Part shown: positions 1 through 6,233 of the stretch, piece by piece | Position numbering within the stretch: the stretch's first letter is position 1 | Layout: every line of letters begins with the position of its first letter | Assembly: GCA_035293765.1 (NCBI GenBank) | Contig: DATGMF010000001.1 | Span: forward strand, 1-9,084 | Length of the DNA stretch: 9,084 nt | Reading direction: 5' to 3' | Source: DASRHT01 sp035293765 | Lineage (GTDB): Bacteria; Chloroflexota; Ktedonobacteria; Ktedonobacterales; Ktedonobacteraceae | Position numbers and translations under genes: made by a program | Notes under the pieces: model-generated | Seen by the model: the letters and a program-made list of their open reading frames with translations, nothing else | What the model was told of the DNA's origin: nothing | Database searches by the model: none

Positions 1-141
1 CTCCTGATGATTGCTCCCACCCCTCGACTATCTTCTGACAAGGAGGTGGTCAACTTTTTGCTCTGCCACCTTTGAGGTCTCCTCCTCAAGATGGTCAGTT
101 TTTCCTCTGCTTGGTGGGTGGCTCTAACGTTGCCAAAAACA
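1..141. mobile_element. Putative terminus of an IS21-family-like insertion sequence (partial)
   Basis: The CARF gene reading from the right stops making family sense at about position 141, and the sequence to the left has a different character. It holds two spaced copies of a TGGTCA..TTTTT.CTCTGC unit (47-66 and 92-110). On the plus strand it would end in ...CAAAAACA at 141, that is, 5'-TG on the minus strand. IS21-family elements are known for ends that finish in CA and for several internal copies of a terminal repeat, which is the basis of the call. No transposase gene (istA/istB) is visible because the window ends here. The exact boundary is uncertain by a few bases, and the other end and target duplication lie outside. 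It could instead be another repeat family or simply diverged sequence. Confidence 0.45.
47..110 (+). repeat. Two direct repeats, IS-end-like (transposase-binding type)
   Basis: Copy 1 (47-66) and copy 2 (92-110) share TGGTCA, then a TTTTT run, then CTCTGC. They differ by one missing base and two substitutions, and their starts are 45 bases apart. Both lie between the window edge and the point where the CARF gene breaks. Spaced repeats like this are typical of IS21-like termini. Assignment to that family is inference. Confidence 0.5.
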
Positions 142-420
142 CCAGTCCATATCAGGATGACACGCAACCATGCGTTCACAAACGCGCTGTATTTCAGTTA
201 CATCAAAAGCATCTATTCCTTCGGGAGTTTCTAATTGGCATGAGAACTGATGCTTTTTTTGATACGCATCAATGGCTCGTTGCAATAGGTGCAAATCCCG
301 ATGACTTTCTTTAGAACTAATAACTACCACTATTTCTGGTTTCTCATACATCAGCGTGAGTGCTGTGGGCAGAAACGACCGTCCACCAAACAGTGTTAAG
401 AGTGCCTTTTTCTTTTCCAT
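124..420 (-). pseudogene. can2: Can2/Card1-like (DUF1887) CARF protein, interrupted after its N-terminal part
   Basis: Full-length proteins of this family (roughly 350-450 aa) pair an N-terminal CARF domain, which senses cyclic oligoadenylate made by Cas10, with a C-terminal PD-(D/E)xK nuclease that degrades nucleic acid. Only 98 codons are open here. Residues 6-13 (ALLTLFGG) form the first strand and glycine turn of the Rossmann-like fold. Residues 30-37 (IVVVISSK) form the second strand. Residues 69-76 (IDAFDVTE) match the D-A-x-D segment of the family. The sequence then reaches P89-D90-M91-D92-W93, which normally precedes the N-x-TGGTK motif. Instead come five unrelated residues and a TAG at 124-126. 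The ATG at 420 has an AAAGGAG site ending 7 bases upstream and lies 13 bases after the cmr6 stop, so it is the last operon gene seen. The nuclease half is missing from the window and may lie beyond the insertion. Family membership rests on motif memory. Confidence 0.7.
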
Positions 421-433
421 ATGTTTACTCCTT

Positions 434-1582
434 TTATTTCTTCTTATCCTTCTTCGCGCGAGGCTTGCAGAACCAGATGGTCAAGCCCTCGTGTACCACT
501 TCACGCTCGAAAATACAAATGCGAGTCTCACCAGGTTTCCAGTTCTCTACTTCTTCGGCATTGAGAGCTATGAGAGCTTCAGCAGTAGGGAAGGACTCGT
601 ATCTGAGCACAGTTTTGATATCAGACGGCATTCGAGAGCGGAGTTCATCGGTCAATGGGATAACACTGCCTTTGAGCTCCTGTCCTGATTGAAATTGCGG
701 GAGTTTGGCGCGAATCCGCTCGCTTGGATTAACTTGCGCCTTTTTGAGCTCAGGTGAATCCTCTTTTTTGAAGTACCCATACCCCGCGCTGGTCTTGCCG
801 CCAACGCCGTATTGCTCAATCGCTTGCTGGAGCAGCTGCTGGGCGATTAGCAAGTCCTCCTGGTGCTGCGGATCACGAACGGCGAGCGCGAAGGTGAAGA
901 TGGCGTTCTGGATGGTCAGGAATGTGATTGGGTTAGGTGACTGGTTGTTTGCTGGCGCTTTGATGGCTCCGCCTTGCAATGAGCCATAATAGTCAGGGTA
1001 ATGCGGGTTCATGATGTCAACGGCAAAGGCGTACTTGCCATTGGCTGGCAGGGCATCGAAGAAGATGACCGTGCCTGCCCTTTCTTGCGTCCCGAAAATG
1101 CGCTGAATATCTGGATGATCCGTTGTTTCTTCCAGGCTCGGTTTCAGTCCGGCTTCCAGTTTCTCTGAGGCAACATGATAAGCTTTTTGTTCTGCCGCAA
1201 ATGTTCTTGTGAGCCCCTTGAGCGCGCTGCCTGGAATGAACGGGATGCCATAGAGATGATGCAAGGTGATGTCGGTCTCCAGCACACTTTCGCCGCCCAG
1301 ACCAACAACCATACGCCATTCGAGCGTCGCGTCAAATCGCGTGGCATTTTGCGCCGTCAGGAATGCCTGCCAGCGCTGATAGATGGCCTGAACAAGTTCT
1401 TTGTCAATGGCATATTCTGTACAGAGTGTACGCAGCCAGGGCCCCTTCTGTTTTGTGTCGTCGATCACGATTCTCGGGACGTATTTATCCAGGATCAGCC
1501 CCGGATTCTGGTAATGGTTGTGGTGACCCCGAACGACGCGAGAAATTCTCTCAGGCAAGTAGTATGAATCCTGATACGGCAT
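434..1582 (-). CDS. cmr6: Type III-B CRISPR effector subunit Cmr6 (Cas7-like RAMP) with C-terminal extension
   Basis: Cmr6 caps the Cas7-like backbone near the 3' end of the crRNA in the Cmr complex. The 382-residue product carries a RAMP glycine-rich loop, GVGGKTSAGYG, at 259-269. The segment IPGSALKGLTR at 116-126 is the conserved strand-turn-helix of Cas7-type RAMPs. An acidic/aromatic stretch around 174-200 (FFDALPA...DIMNPHYPDYYG) is typical of Cmr6. About 105 residues follow the glycine loop, including QSGQELKGSVI (298-308) and a lysine-rich tail, making it longer than minimal Cmr6 proteins. The start was set at ATG 1582: AGGAGGAG lies at 1587-1594, giving ideal spacing, whereas an ATG nine codons upstream (1609) overlaps cmr5 and has no comparable site. 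The TAA at 434-436 is followed after 13 bases by the CARF gene. Confidence 0.93.
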   Translation of the reverse strand: MPYQDSYYLPERISRVVRGHHNHYQNPGLILDKYVPRIVIDDTKQKGPWLRTLCTEYAIDKELVQAIYQRWQAFLTAQNATRFDATLEWRMVVGLGGESVLETDITLHHLYGIPFIPGSALKGLTRTFAAEQKAYHVASEKLEAGLKPSLEETTDHPDIQRIFGTQERAGTVIFFDALPANGKYAFAVDIMNPHYPDYYGSLQGGAIKAPANNQSPNPITFLTIQNAIFTFALAVRDPQHQEDLLIAQQLLQQAIEQYGVGGKTSAGYGYFKKEDSPELKKAQVNPSERIRAKLPQFQSGQELKGSVIPLTDELRSRMPSDIKTVLRYESFPTAEALIALNAEEVENWKPGETRICIFEREVVHEGLTIWFCKPRAKKDKKK

Positions 1583-1586
1583 GCTA

Positions 1587-1594
1587 CTCCTCCT
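1587..1594 (-). promoter_or_regulatory. Ribosome binding site deciding the cmr6 start
   Basis: AGGAGGAG on the minus strand overlaps the cmr5 stop codon (TAG, 1593-1595). Its core GGAGG ends 6 bases before the ATG at 1582. This favours that start over the longer frame from 1609 and implies reinitiation by ribosomes finishing cmr5. Confidence 0.75.
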
Positions 1595-2048
1595 ATGGGT
1601 TTGTGTCATCTTCTAATTCGGCCTCGGCGAAACGGCGTAACCAGATACCAAAGGCCAGACATTCCGTGGTCGCCCGGCGATAATCGGCACTCGAGGTTTC
1701 CGCATCCGTGATCCATTTGAGCAAGCCCTGTTCGCGCAGGACAGCGCCATTTGTACTGGAGAAGTGTGGTCGGTGTTGTTGATCTTCTCCACTCATCCAA
1801 TCCGAGACGTGCTGGAGCAGGCGAGCGTGCGCTTTATTTGCATCGCCTTTGCCTTTTGCATTGAGGAAACCGAGGGTCTGTCCCAGACCATTGATCTGAA
1901 TCATGGCATTCAAACCACGCGCCAGCGAACGATACTCTTTCTGAAGAGTATTTGAAGAGGCATTCTTTATACTGAGGACCTGTTCCCAGGCGATTCTCCC
2001 CCGCTCCTGCTCGCTGTTTTGTCGGCGGTTCTGTACTCTCTGTTCCAT
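1593..2048 (-). CDS. cmr5: Type III-B CRISPR small subunit Cmr5 (Cas11)
   Basis: Cmr5 is the small helical subunit that lines the belly of the Cmr filament and helps hold the crRNA-target duplex. The 151-residue sequence has the family pattern throughout. R8-R9 and A20-W21 open the first helix (RR...AW). EYRSLARGLNAMIQINGLGQ (38-57) contains the signature Y-x-S-x-A...L-x-x-M-I-x-x-N-G-L. DYRRATTECLAFGIWLRRFAE (122-142) gives the C-terminal Y-R-x-A-T-x-E...W-L-x-R-F-A-E helix. A 30-residue loop around 75-105 (SDWMSGEDQQHRPHF...) is a little longer than in compact homologues. The ATG at 2048 is preceded by AAGGAG (2057-2062) with an 8-base gap, and lies 2 bases after the cmr4 stop. It ends 10 bases before cmr6. 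Confidence 0.95.
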   Translation of the reverse strand: MEQRVQNRRQNSEQERGRIAWEQVLSIKNASSNTLQKEYRSLARGLNAMIQINGLGQTLGFLNAKGKGDANKAHARLLQHVSDWMSGEDQQHRPHFSSTNGAVLREQGLLKWITDAETSSADYRRATTECLAFGIWLRRFAEAELEDDTNP

Positions 2049-2050
2049 CC

Positions 2051-3007
2051 TTAGTTCTCCTTTTGCGCCCAGTGCATACAGACCATGCCGCGACCGACGG
2101 TTTCGTCGCCGCCCAGCTGGATATACCCCCGCAGGCTGTTTTCCAGCGACCTGGCTTTATCGAGAATGGCAGAAGCTGTCATGCTTGCTGCGCCTTTGTC
2201 GTTGCTGCCATTTTTCATTTTGCGCGCCGGGGTCGCGTACATCGGGACGTAGAGTAGCGTATCTGAGGGAAGGTGCTCCTCCGTCCAGAGCATACCTTTA
2301 TCGACGGTTTTTGTCTCGCGGCTAATGCGAATGCGGGTGATAACTTCGGTGGCATGGACGACGAAGTCGCGAAAGTCGTTGTTGGGCAGAATGACCAGCG
2401 AATGTTTCAATTTCTCACGCCAATAGCGATACTCAGGTGTTTGCGGCATTACCTGTTCAGCAAGCCATTGTGCAATGGTATTCACTTGCGGATCTGGGCT
2501 GCTGGTAAAGCTAAATTCTTCCAGGACAAGGGTATCTCCCGTCGCGACGCTACTGGGTGTCGTAACAAACGCAGCCTGCTCTTCTCCCTGATTCTCTGAC
2601 TGGGAGGGTCCATTCCAATTCAGTTGCTTGCTACTGCGTGCGATATCACGCTGGAAGCGGCTCAGCACTTCATACGAAGTGGTATAGGCGAAAACGCCGT
2701 CCAGCGAGCGGACAGGGAAGAGCAGGATGCGTGCATCACCGGCGATGAGCGCCCCGGCGTGGTCTGCGCCGTTCTCGTCAGGACCAAAGACAACGTTAAT
2801 TTCTTCATCGCTCCAGGTGCCTGCCTGTTTTTTTGCGATGTATGCTGCCGCTCTAAGTTTGCCCTTGATCCCACTGCCCTGAATCATGGGATACTGCGTG
2901 GTGCGTTCGCGCTGGATAGGCAGATCAATACTGCTCAGGCCAGAACCAGTTCCGGCATGGAGGGGCGTTTCGACATAAAGATAGAGCATCGTGCTTGCTT
3001 GTATCAT
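2051..3007 (-). CDS. cmr4: Type III-B CRISPR backbone subunit Cmr4 (Cas7), target-RNA endoribonuclease
   Basis: Cmr4 is the repeated backbone subunit, and each copy cuts bound target RNA at 6-nt intervals. The 318-residue protein opens with YVETPLHAGTGSG (11-23) followed by SSIDLPIQRERTTQYP (25-40). D28 aligns with the catalytic Asp (D26 of Pyrococcus Cmr4) and H17 with its H15, so target RNA cleavage should be intact. IQGSGIKGKLR (42-52) is the conserved Cas7 crRNA-contact segment. Near the C-terminus LGGDETVGRG is the glycine-rich RAMP loop. The start was chosen at ATG 3007: it overlaps the cmr3 TGA as ATGA and has AGGAG 10 bases upstream. Longer frames from 3016 or 3052 lack a usable site and would run deeper into cmr3. 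The TAA is at 2051-2053. Confidence 0.96.
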   Translation of the reverse strand: MIQASTMLYLYVETPLHAGTGSGLSSIDLPIQRERTTQYPMIQGSGIKGKLRAAAYIAKKQAGTWSDEEINVVFGPDENGADHAGALIAGDARILLFPVRSLDGVFAYTTSYEVLSRFQRDIARSSKQLNWNGPSQSENQGEEQAAFVTTPSSVATGDTLVLEEFSFTSSPDPQVNTIAQWLAEQVMPQTPEYRYWREKLKHSLVILPNNDFRDFVVHATEVITRIRISRETKTVDKGMLWTEEHLPSDTLLYVPMYATPARKMKNGSNDKGAASMTASAILDKARSLENSLRGYIQLGGDETVGRGMVCMHWAQKEN

Positions 3008-4215
3008 GCTTTCCATTCTCCTGTGTAGGTAATACCGTAGCCAATTTGCCAACCATATTCAGTGACTGCATGTGTGATATTGATGGATTGATCAAAGAAG
3101 TAGACACTGCCCGCCGGGATGCAGCGGTGGATCTGTTTGCTCTCCCCTCCCGCGTTCCGGGCGTCGAGATACCATCCGCCAATGGGCTGGTAGCGGTTGA
3201 TGGCCGCAGTGACCGGAGGAATGGGAAAGAGACCAGGCATTTCCGGCAACCAGCCTCGCTTGAAGTAGGCAGGGGTGGCAAAGTAAAGCAATCTGCCGCT
3301 GTTCGACTGGTCGATTTCATCCGCCGGGTTATCTTCTTGATCCAGGATGGTGAAACGAGCGGCACGTTGCTCCCCTCCCAGGATGAGCCATCCCTCTTGC
3401 AGAAAACGCAAGGCGCTCGGTCTCGCTTCAAGAGGCTCTTTGACCGGCATTTTGCTGGTACCATTGTTTCTCTCGCCAAAGGCGATATCAACCACAAAGC
3501 CGTAGCCGGGTCGCATCCGAATCATTTGTGCCTGGTAGAGATAGCCCTCTTTGGTGTTCTTCGTCTCATTGTCCATCCCGATGCCCAGGCGCGACTCTCG
3601 CTCGTACACCTGCTCATAGGTGTGGAGCTCGTCCATCGTACTCTGCACCACCTCTCCTCCTAGCGCCGCCCGTAACCCACGGGCCGTCAGCCAACCGTTC
3701 AGGGGTTCGGCCTTCTCAACTATCGTCTGCCCCTGTAGTTCCGGCATGAGCAGAGCCGTGCATCCCTCGGGCAGGTTACTCTCCTCATCGTTTTGAAGCG
3801 TGGTGAGGCTGAGACGAACAATGTGATCGTGGACCTGCTGCTGAGCGTCTTTTATCTTCGCGCGGATCAGATAGGCAGGGGCTGGAAACAGTCGAGCAAC
3901 AGCAACATGAGGCTCGGAGGACGCACGCCAGCCGAGCGTGAGCCCAGTCACGCGAAATCGGCCATAGGTCTCACCTTCACTGGTTCGTTCCCCGATCAGT
4001 GTGACCAGTTCTTTCTGCTGAAAAAGCTCATAGGGATGGGTGATGGCGGGATGCTGATTCTGGCCCCAGGTTGCCGCGATCATGGCACGTACGGCTCCTT
4101 GCAACGTCTCTGGCGTTGGCGGAAAGAGCGATTCCGCGAAATTGTGGATGCCAGCCGCAAATGGGCGTCCCGTACGGAACAGCAGCGGCTCAGTGGGTTC
4201 AATAAAGATGCGCAT
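3004..4215 (-). CDS. cmr3: Type III-B CRISPR subunit Cmr3 (Cas5-like, crRNA 5'-tag binding)
   Basis: Cmr3 is the Cas5-type subunit. It grips the 5' repeat-derived tag of the crRNA and docks Cas10 at the foot of the complex. The 403-residue protein shows the family hallmarks in order: LLFRTGRPF (11-19); PPTPETLQGAVRAMI (32-46), the conserved P-P-x-x-x-T-x-x-G-A-x-R; RLGIGMDNETKNTKEGYLY (209-227), matching R-x-G-I-x-x-x-x-x-T-x-x-x-x-E-G-x-L-Y; LGGEQRAA (279-286), the glycine turn G-G-E-x-R; and PAGSVYFF (367-374), ending with GWQIGYG (388-394). Its length is normal for bacterial Cmr3. The ATG shares one base with the cas10 TAA stop (TAATG), and a GGGAG/AGGA purine stretch lies just upstream. 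It overlaps cmr4 by 4 bases. Confidence 0.95.
   Translation of the reverse strand: MRIFIEPTEPLLFRTGRPFAAGIHNFAESLFPPTPETLQGAVRAMIAATWGQNQHPAITHPYELFQQKELVTLIGERTSEGETYGRFRVTGLTLGWRASSEPHVAVARLFPAPAYLIRAKIKDAQQQVHDHIVRLSLTTLQNDEESNLPEGCTALLMPELQGQTIVEKAEPLNGWLTARGLRAALGGEVVQSTMDELHTYEQVYERESRLGIGMDNETKNTKEGYLYQAQMIRMRPGYGFVVDIAFGERNNGTSKMPVKEPLEARPSALRFLQEGWLILGGEQRAARFTILDQEDNPADEIDQSNSGRLLYFATPAYFKRGWLPEMPGLFPIPPVTAAINRYQPIGGWYLDARNAGGESKQIHRCIPAGSVYFFDQSINITHAVTEYGWQIGYGITYTGEWKA
3018..3022 (-). promoter_or_regulatory. Ribosome binding site deciding the cmr4 start
   Basis: AGGAG within the last codons of cmr3 ends 10 bases before the ATG at 3007. It is only one base from an alternative in-frame ATG at 3016, too close to serve it. 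Together with the ATGA stop/start overlap this supports 3007. Confidence 0.6.
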
Positions 4216-6233
4216 TACTCCCGATCCTGATCCTTTCGTGCGAGAAACGCCATGACGAGGAGCCAGCCGAAAACTTCCACCAGCCCATAACGGCGCTGCA
4301 ACGCGTGCAACTCTGTTGTCATCGGCTCTCCATTGTTCTCCGCGTCCATGGCTTTCGCTAATGTGGCAATATGATTTGCCAGCACCATCATCTCTTGCGT
4401 CAGAGCCTTTCGCTGCTCTTCACTCTGCTGAGAAAGGTCGAGTTGGCGTAACAGGACCCGTTTCACTTCGCTCTCCCGTGCTTCCGATGGTAAGCCAACG
4501 AGCGCGGGCGCCTCTTCCAGCAAGAAATGGACGCACTTGGGCGAAAGCAGATCTTCTTGAAAGAGGGTGTAAAAACGGGTAAACAACGCAATAGGCTGCC
4601 CGGTCGGATCGTGTATCGCCGGGTAGCGCCAGTGGCAGCCCACCTGCGTCTGCTCGCCCGAACGACGCAACAGGGTCACCACCAGAGCATTCCTGCCATA
4701 GCGCTTTTTCGCCGCCTGTTCAGCAGTACGAGCAGAGCGAAGCGCATATGCGAGTGAGGTGACATGGTGGGCAATGGCAATGCCGATACTGGCGGTCACG
4801 GCTTCGGCTCCTTCGCCTTCCTGCGGGGCTGGGAGCGCCTCTGAGACAGTTTTCGCATAGCGCAACTGGAGTTGATCTACCAGCTCAAGAATGTTGCGGG
4901 GTTGCTCGCTCTTTTGTCTATCCCTGCCAAGTGGCGCGAACGCCAGCACATCGTCTCCTCCGGCATAGACCAGCCTTGCCGGATACTCCTGCTCGACCAG
5001 TGGTAAAGCAACATCGTGCGCAAACGTGGAAAGCGCCTGGCTGATGGCTTGATGATGATGTGGATCTCCGGCGCCACTGAGCAACATGCCCATATGATCC
5101 CCATCCATCTGAATAATGCCATAATACGGCGTGGGGCGCGTGATATTCTGCTCAGTAGCAAGGTCAAGCAATGCTTTGAGCGCGGCTTTGCAGTTGCTGA
5201 CGAGAGGAGCCGCATCCTGCTCAGGAATGGCATAGTCTTTTTCCAGACGGCGCGTCGTAAAGGTTGCCGGAAAATAGAGATCGCCATCAAGTCGCAACAA
5301 CCACTGCAGGTGATGATAAGCTACCTGGTTGGTTAATGAGAACAGGAAAGGAATATCCTCCGCTGCCTCAGATGGTTTTCTTAACAGCCGGTTCGCTGTC
5401 GCTTTGCCCCATTGTTGGAACGCCTCGCGCCAGCGTGCCTCTGCCTGCGGCTGAAAAGAGTTTGTCAGGAGGCTCTCGACAAACGAGGCCACCGCAATAG
5501 AACTGGTCGAGGGAAACGCTTGCTTCTGGCGAATAGGAATGGCATCGATGATGGTCGCAAAGCGTTTAATTGTGTCAATGGAATCCAGGCGTTCCTCACC
5601 ATCCTGATCAATGTCACGAGGGGATCGTCGAGGCTGAGTGGCCACGCTTTTCCAGAATTGCTGGACGTTTTTGCTATCTCTCTGCTGACGATGCAAGATC
5701 TCACGCTCGCCAGAGATGGCACTTTTCTCACCTGGCTCATCCTGTGGCAAAAAGTCGCGCAACCGTTTTCGCGCGCTCAGGACCTGTTCTGCTCTGTTCA
5801 ACCACGTTTTATACTCCGACTGCTTCGGAACAATTGCCCAGTATACCTCAAACAGGTGCTCAAAATCGGTCTGTCGCTGCCATATGTCTCTGGTTGTCTG
5901 GTCATCAAAGCCTTGAATAATGTGCTCCCAGACGATCTGGCAGATCCCTTCCCACCGTTTCTTAATCTGCTCCCTACTCTGTTGAGCCGCCTGTTGAGCT
6001 GCCTGCGCCGAAGGAAAAAGCGCCACGTATTTATTGGGAATATCAGGGGTCGTTCCTACCTTGCGCACCACCGGGAAAACGAAATGCCCTGGAATATTCT
6101 CCATCGCAGCTTCCATCAACGTGGAAAGCAACAGGCTGCCCATCCACAGATCACGAGTTTTGCGTGCCTGCTCGATAAATACCTGCACCGGCCCCAGAGC
6201 AAACATCAGCATGAAAGAATCCTGTTCGCTCAC
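4215..6233 (-). CDS. cas10: Type III-B Cas10 (Cmr2), HD-less, GGDD cyclase intact
   Basis: Cas10 is the large subunit of the Cmr complex. When target RNA binds, its Palm domains turn ATP into cyclic oligoadenylate, a second messenger for CARF effectors. The 672-residue protein starts directly in the first Palm-associated region, FALGPVQVFIEQARKTRDLW (11-30), which in longer homologues follows an HD nuclease domain of a few hundred residues. The second half has YYGIIQMDGDHMGMLLSG (370-387) and YAGGDDVLAFAPL (423-435), with the GGDD catalytic site at 425-428. Helix-rich sequence runs to the C-terminus. Only four cysteines are seen (98, 348, 533, 567), with no CxxC pairs, so the usual zinc finger appears absent. 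Translation starts at a GTG that overlaps the cmr1 TGA (GTGA) and has a strong site 7 bases upstream. DNase activity is not expected; signalling is. Confidence 0.95.
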   Translation of the reverse strand: MSEQDSFMLMFALGPVQVFIEQARKTRDLWMGSLLLSTLMEAAMENIPGHFVFPVVRKVGTTPDIPNKYVALFPSAQAAQQAAQQSREQIKKRWEGICQIVWEHIIQGFDDQTTRDIWQRQTDFEHLFEVYWAIVPKQSEYKTWLNRAEQVLSARKRLRDFLPQDEPGEKSAISGEREILHRQQRDSKNVQQFWKSVATQPRRSPRDIDQDGEERLDSIDTIKRFATIIDAIPIRQKQAFPSTSSIAVASFVESLLTNSFQPQAEARWREAFQQWGKATANRLLRKPSEAAEDIPFLFSLTNQVAYHHLQWLLRLDGDLYFPATFTTRRLEKDYAIPEQDAAPLVSNCKAALKALLDLATEQNITRPTPYYGIIQMDGDHMGMLLSGAGDPHHHQAISQALSTFAHDVALPLVEQEYPARLVYAGGDDVLAFAPLGRDRQKSEQPRNILELVDQLQLRYAKTVSEALPAPQEGEGAEAVTASIGIAIAHHVTSLAYALRSARTAEQAAKKRYGRNALVVTLLRRSGEQTQVGCHWRYPAIHDPTGQPIALFTRFYTLFQEDLLSPKCVHFLLEEAPALVGLPSEARESEVKRVLLRQLDLSQQSEEQRKALTQEMMVLANHIATLAKAMDAENNGEPMTTELHALQRRYGLVEVFGWLLVMAFLARKDQDRE

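Noticed and set aside
124..141. Simple frameshift as the cause of the broken CARF gene
   Set aside because: Reading the other two frames past position 141 gives only a vague resemblance to the N-x-TGGTK motif and no family sequence afterwards, while IS-like repeats follow. A frameshift is not excluded but fits less well.
2995..3663. 222-codon plus-strand open frame opposite cmr3
   Set aside because: It is antisense to cmr3, which carries all its family motifs, so this is a shadow frame.
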